A stretch of 6,954 nucleotides of DNA from an uncultured Clostridiaceae bacterium (GTDB lineage Bacteria > Bacillota > Clostridia > Clostridiales > Oxobacteraceae). A program made the translations under genes and the position numbers. Positions 3,865 to 6,954 of the stretch are shown in pieces. Where the stretch lies: positions 1 to 6,954 of the forward strand of contig CALCDS010000095.1 in the NCBI GenBank assembly GCA_937900065.1, given 5' to 3'. The notes under the pieces are model-generated. The model was not told where the DNA came from, ran no database searches, and saw nothing but the letters and a program-made list of their open reading frames with translations. How positions within the stretch are numbered: the first letter of the stretch is position 1; each line of letters starts with the position of its first letter.

Positions 3865-5322
3865 TTATAATTTATTCATTTTTGCCTCATTCCATAGGCT
3901 GTTCATCTGATTTAGAGACATATTTTCCAATTTTACATTTAACTTTACAGCTTTCTTTTCCATGTATTCAAACCTTTTTATAAACTTTTCGGTTGCATCA
4001 TTGAGAGCGAATTCCGGAATCACATCTTCAAACCTGCACACATTTACTACAGCAAACAATATATCTCCTAACTCTTCTATTATTTTACCATATTTTTCAG
4101 ATTTATATACCTCCTTAAATTCATCTATTTCTTCATTCACTTTATCTATTGCTCCTTCTATATTATCCCAGTCAAATCCCACTCTCGAAGCCTTGGACTG
4201 CACCTTTAAGCTCCGCATAAGCGCAGGCATATGCTTTGGCACATGTCTCATGCTGTCTGTCACACTTTTTAAGTTTTGCTCTTTTCTTTTTATTTTCTCC
4301 CAATTTTCTAAAACATCGGCAGCTGTACTGCAGACGTCATTCCCGAAAATATGGGTGTGGCGCTTTATCATCTTATCGGTTATATGGTTTGTGACATCTT
4401 TTATATCAAATTGTCCGTCCTCACTGGCTATGCAGGCATGAAACACCACCTGCAAGAGCACGTCTCCGAGCTCCTCGCATAGCTTTTCACTATCCTTTTC
4501 ATCAATAGCCTCAAACACCTCATAGCTTTCCTCAAGCAGATATTGCTTCAATGATTCATGCGTCTGCTCCCTATCCCATGGACATCCGCCTTCTCCTCTC
4601 AGTCTGTCCATAACCGAAATCAAATCCTCGAATTCATACCTAGGTTTTTTCAAAACAGGGGGTACATAGAGGCTTGTTAAGTGATCTATCCATTCAAACT
4701 TATCGATCTGATAAAGAGGGACCTTTTCCACCTTTTCCTCGCCCTCTACACCGGCAGCCCTTATCAGCACGACTTCAGTTTCATCATCATAGTATTCCAT
4801 AAGCTTCAGTTTTACATCCGATGCCACTCTCCTGTTATATACCTGTGTGATTATATTATGAATCGATACATCAACTTTTTGCTTTTCAAGCTGCAGGCTA
4901 TCTATTATCTTCAGCCCGTCTATCGGATCGATCGATAATGTTTTCAATACCGCATCTATAAAACTCGTCGAGTTCAACACTTTAACTTCTATATTTTTTT
5001 GCCTTGCCAAAACCAAAATACGCTGCACCGCATTCTCTGCCACAAGTGGATGGCCCGGTACGGCATATACAACATCATACTCCTTTGCAGATCCTATAAT
5101 CCTGTTTGCAATTTCTTGATATACTTCTTCAAACGTAGGAAGGCTTTCATATATATCATCAAAGCTTGTATAAGAGATGCCCTTGTCTTCAATATATTTT
5201 ACAGTCGGATGATGTTTCGTCCTTAAATATAGGTGCTTTGCATTTTCGATTTCCCTCACCGCACCCAGCGTCAAATCGTCTAAAGAGCCAGGGCCAAGCC
5301 CTACTATAGTCAATTTTCCCAT
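3865..5322 (-). CDS. mazG: Tetrapyrrole methylase-like / MazG nucleotide pyrophosphohydrolase fusion (YabN)
   Basis: A 485-aa two-part enzyme, the usual length for Firmicute YabN/MazG. Residues 1 to about 220 resemble the SAM-dependent tetrapyrrole (corrin/porphyrin) methylase fold, with VGLGPGS at 7-13 and AVPGHPLV at 87-94; its substrate is unknown. From about 228 come two MazG units. The first has GGCPWDREQTHESL (245-258), the metal-binding EESYE (264-268) with EELGD (283-287), and RHTHIFG (321-327). The second has GFDWDN (382-387), EEIDE (397-401) and EELGD (416-420). Both retain the acidic EExxE and ExxD metal ligands. MazG hydrolyses (d)NTPs to monophosphates plus pyrophosphate, clearing aberrant nucleotides and, in some bacteria, affecting ppGpp levels. 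ATG at 5322 follows a G-rich ribosome site and is only 4 nt past the stop of the upstream flippase gene, indicating translational coupling. Confidence 0.96.
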   Translation of the reverse strand: MGKLTIVGLGPGSLDDLTLGAVREIENAKHLYLRTKHHPTVKYIEDKGISYTSFDDIYESLPTFEEVYQEIANRIIGSAKEYDVVYAVPGHPLVAENAVQRILVLARQKNIEVKVLNSTSFIDAVLKTLSIDPIDGLKIIDSLQLEKQKVDVSIHNIITQVYNRRVASDVKLKLMEYYDDETEVVLIRAAGVEGEEKVEKVPLYQIDKFEWIDHLTSLYVPPVLKKPRYEFEDLISVMDRLRGEGGCPWDREQTHESLKQYLLEESYEVFEAIDEKDSEKLCEELGDVLLQVVFHACIASEDGQFDIKDVTNHITDKMIKRHTHIFGNDVCSTAADVLENWEKIKRKEQNLKSVTDSMRHVPKHMPALMRSLKVQSKASRVGFDWDNIEGAIDKVNEEIDEFKEVYKSEKYGKIIEELGDILFAVVNVCRFEDVIPEFALNDATEKFIKRFEYMEKKAVKLNVKLENMSLNQMNSLWNEAKMNKL

Positions 5323-5326
5323 TTGT

Positions 5327-6904
5327 TTACCCCTTTCTATATCCAGAGTCCATCTTATATCCTTTCATTATCAGGTACAGTTCCTTTAATGTTATGCTTC
5401 CGAACAATATCAACATTATCATATATATTATTATACCAGCTGTTATAGAAATCATGGTAGCTATACCATTGCTTTCATAAAAACTCATTGATTTGTTATA
5501 TGTCATATAGACAGCTGCGCCCATCCCGATTGCAGAAAGCAAAGGCCTTAAAACCATTCTGTCAAAGTCAACATTAAAATAGGCTGATTTCATGGCATCC
5601 TTGAAATTTAAAAAGGTTGCCACGCCATATCCTATTATAGATGATATCGCAGCACCCTTTATATTTAAAGAGGGCATGGCTGTCAGCACATATGCAAATA
5701 AAAGTTTGAAAAGAGAACCTATGACCAGATTTTTAACAGGTGCGCTTATATTGCCCACTCCATGGAGCACACCGATCATTGTTTGGCCTATCACTATGAA
5801 TATAATGCTTATGGACAAAAGCTGAAGAAGTTCACCTCCGCCGCTCCTTCCCGGGAAAATGAGCTTAAGTATAGGGTTCGATAGTATATAGAGCCCTATA
5901 GAAGACGGAAACGCCAAAAGTATAGAAACTTTCAACGCCTTTTCTGCTCTTGTTTTGATCTTGTTTATATTTCTAAGCGCCTTTACTTCCGACATTGCAG
6001 GCACGAGTGATGTGCTTAATGCTACTGAAAAAGTCAAAGGAACGTTTATAAGTACATGGGCTTTTCCGGTAAGCTGTCCATAGAGTTCGGTCGCAACCTT
6101 TTCGCTAAAGCCTGCGCTCAAAAGGCGGGCAGGAACTATGATTGAATCGATCAAGGACATCATGGAACCAACTGTCATGCCGATAGATATGGGAACCGCT
6201 ATGCTTAAAAGTTCTCTTATGCTATTTTGGGTGCTTCCGCTCCTGTCGCAAGTTATACGGGGTATAAGCTCTTTTCGCCTTTTCATAAAACCTGCTATCA
6301 ATAGAATGCAGCCCGATATTGCGCCCGCACATGCTCCAAATGAAGCGCCCGCAGCGCTTAGGCCTATACCATACGGCATAAGCAAATATGTAAGCCCAAC
6401 CCCTACGACCACTCTTCCTAGCTGCTCGACCACCTGAGAGCCGGCAGGCAAGGCCATCATTTGCATACCTTGAAAATATCCCCTGAAACACGACATGATC
6501 GATACAAAAAAAGGAGCTGCAGCAATGGATATAAGGGAATAATATGCATCGCCTCTCCATCTCAACCATTTTATCAGATACGGCGCACTTAGATATAAAC
6601 TTACGGATAATCCTCCGCCAATCAACATGAGTACAATCAAAGAGTTCTTAAATATACTATATGCCTGGGCCTTATTGTTGAGCGCAAGCTTCTCAGATAT
6701 CATCCTCGATATTGCTATCGGAAACCCCGACATTATTCCGATAATAAATGTGTATATAGGATATGCGAGCTGATATATGCCTATGCCTTCATCGCCTATG
6801 AGCATGGTAACAGGCCATCTAAAGAACAGTCCCAAAAATTTTGCAAGAATGCCTGATAGCCCAAGTATAATAGCACCTTTTATAAAACTGCGCCCGTTTT
6901 TCAT
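5327..6904 (-). CDS. yabM: SpoVB/YabM-family membrane flippase-like protein (MOP superfamily)
   Basis: A 525-aa polytopic inner-membrane protein of the polysaccharide transport / MurJ-like branch of the MOP exporter superfamily, with about 14 hydrophobic segments from residue 8 to about 503. Members move lipid-linked sugars, such as lipid II or its relatives, across the membrane; SpoVB is needed for spore cortex synthesis. The family signature CFRGYFQGMQMMALPAGSQVVEQ lies at about 139-161, and the N-terminus carries the basic residue in LFFRWPVT (26-33) and the GDEGIGIYQL motif (37-46). Position before mazG matches B. subtilis yabM, a spoVB paralogue, so orthology with YabM rests on synteny and SpoVB cannot be excluded. 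ATG at 6904 follows AGGGGG (6910-6915) by 5 nt. The C-terminus ends 4 nt before mazG. Substrate is unknown. Confidence 0.93.
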   Translation of the reverse strand: MKNGRSFIKGAIILGLSGILAKFLGLFFRWPVTMLIGDEGIGIYQLAYPIYTFIIGIMSGFPIAISRMISEKLALNNKAQAYSIFKNSLIVLMLIGGGLSVSLYLSAPYLIKWLRWRGDAYYSLISIAAAPFFVSIMSCFRGYFQGMQMMALPAGSQVVEQLGRVVVGVGLTYLLMPYGIGLSAAGASFGACAGAISGCILLIAGFMKRRKELIPRITCDRSGSTQNSIRELLSIAVPISIGMTVGSMMSLIDSIIVPARLLSAGFSEKVATELYGQLTGKAHVLINVPLTFSVALSTSLVPAMSEVKALRNINKIKTRAEKALKVSILLAFPSSIGLYILSNPILKLIFPGRSGGGELLQLLSISIIFIVIGQTMIGVLHGVGNISAPVKNLVIGSLFKLLFAYVLTAMPSLNIKGAAISSIIGYGVATFLNFKDAMKSAYFNVDFDRMVLRPLLSAIGMGAAVYMTYNKSMSFYESNGIATMISITAGIIIYMIMLILFGSITLKELYLIMKGYKMDSGYRKG

Positions 6905-6931
6905 AGTTTCCCCCTAAAATGCTATTCAAAT

Positions 6932-6940
6932 TGTGGATAA
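6932..6940 (-). promoter_or_regulatory. Perfect DnaA-box 9-mer upstream of the yabM-like gene
   Basis: TTATCCACA on the minus strand is an exact match to the strongest bacterial DnaA box. It lies 28 nt upstream of the start codon, in the leader or promoter region. No second box is visible in the 50 nt available, and the window ends 14 nt further on. Chance occurrence is possible: a given 9-mer is expected roughly once per 130 kb over both strands. Confidence 0.5.
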
Positions 6941-6954
6941 CCTATCAAAACTAA

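Noticed and set aside
6222..6569. Minus-strand 115-codon open frame inside yabM
   Set aside because: It is an alternative frame within a well-conserved membrane protein and its translation is rich in Cys/Arg/Gly with no recognisable domain.
6919..6948. TTGATA-18-TAGCAT as a promoter of the yabM-like gene
   Set aside because: The predicted start would fall within the AGGGGG ribosome site, leaving no functional leader. The real promoter is probably outside the window.

Overview
The window is a compact stretch of a spore-forming, low-GC Firmicute genome, most likely Clostridia. The gene order yabM/spoVB-like, mazG (yabN), rqcP (yabO), yabP, yabQ, divIC, yabR is the one known from Bacillus subtilis. 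The HU gene between mazG and rqcP, and a Ppx/GppA gene plus tRNA-Leu after yabR, fit clostridial versions of this cluster. I cannot name the genus from sequence alone. Every gene, including the tRNA, is on the minus strand, so transcription runs from right (6954) to left (1).

Layout in transcription order: a SpoVB/YabM-family polytopic membrane flippase-like protein (6904-5327); a tetrapyrrole methylase-like/MazG fusion (5322-3865), 4 nt downstream; HU (3761-3486), followed by an intrinsic terminator; the S4-domain RNA-binding protein RqcP (3387-3130); the sporulation pair YabP (3044-2733, TTG start) and YabQ (2710-2234); the division protein DivIC/FtsB (2138-1839); the S1-domain protein YabR (1761-1336); a short Ppx/GppA phosphatase (1099-194, probable GTG start); and tRNA-Leu(UAA) with an encoded CCA end (90-2).

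The cluster mixes growth functions (nucleotide clean-up, DNA packaging, ribosome rescue, division, translation) with sporulation functions (YabP, YabQ). Internal promoters and a terminator appear to separate them. A sigma-E-like promoter sits before yabP. An exact consensus sigma-A promoter (TTGACA-17-TATAAT) sits before yabR. A near-consensus sigma-A promoter (TTGACT-17-TATAAT) sits before the tRNA. A terminator follows hup. No gene-free stretch exceeds 300 bases; the largest is the yabR-ppx gap (1112-1335), which holds several inverted repeats, a possible terminator and a weak promoter candidate.

I found no sign of a mobile element, CRISPR array, phage gene or new defence system. What merits a second look is regulatory and small-scale: an unidentified structured leader upstream of ppx, a 16-bp tandem duplication overlapping the yabP promoter, an 11-bp tandem duplication at the hup stop codon, and a perfect DnaA-box 9-mer ahead of the yabM-like gene.
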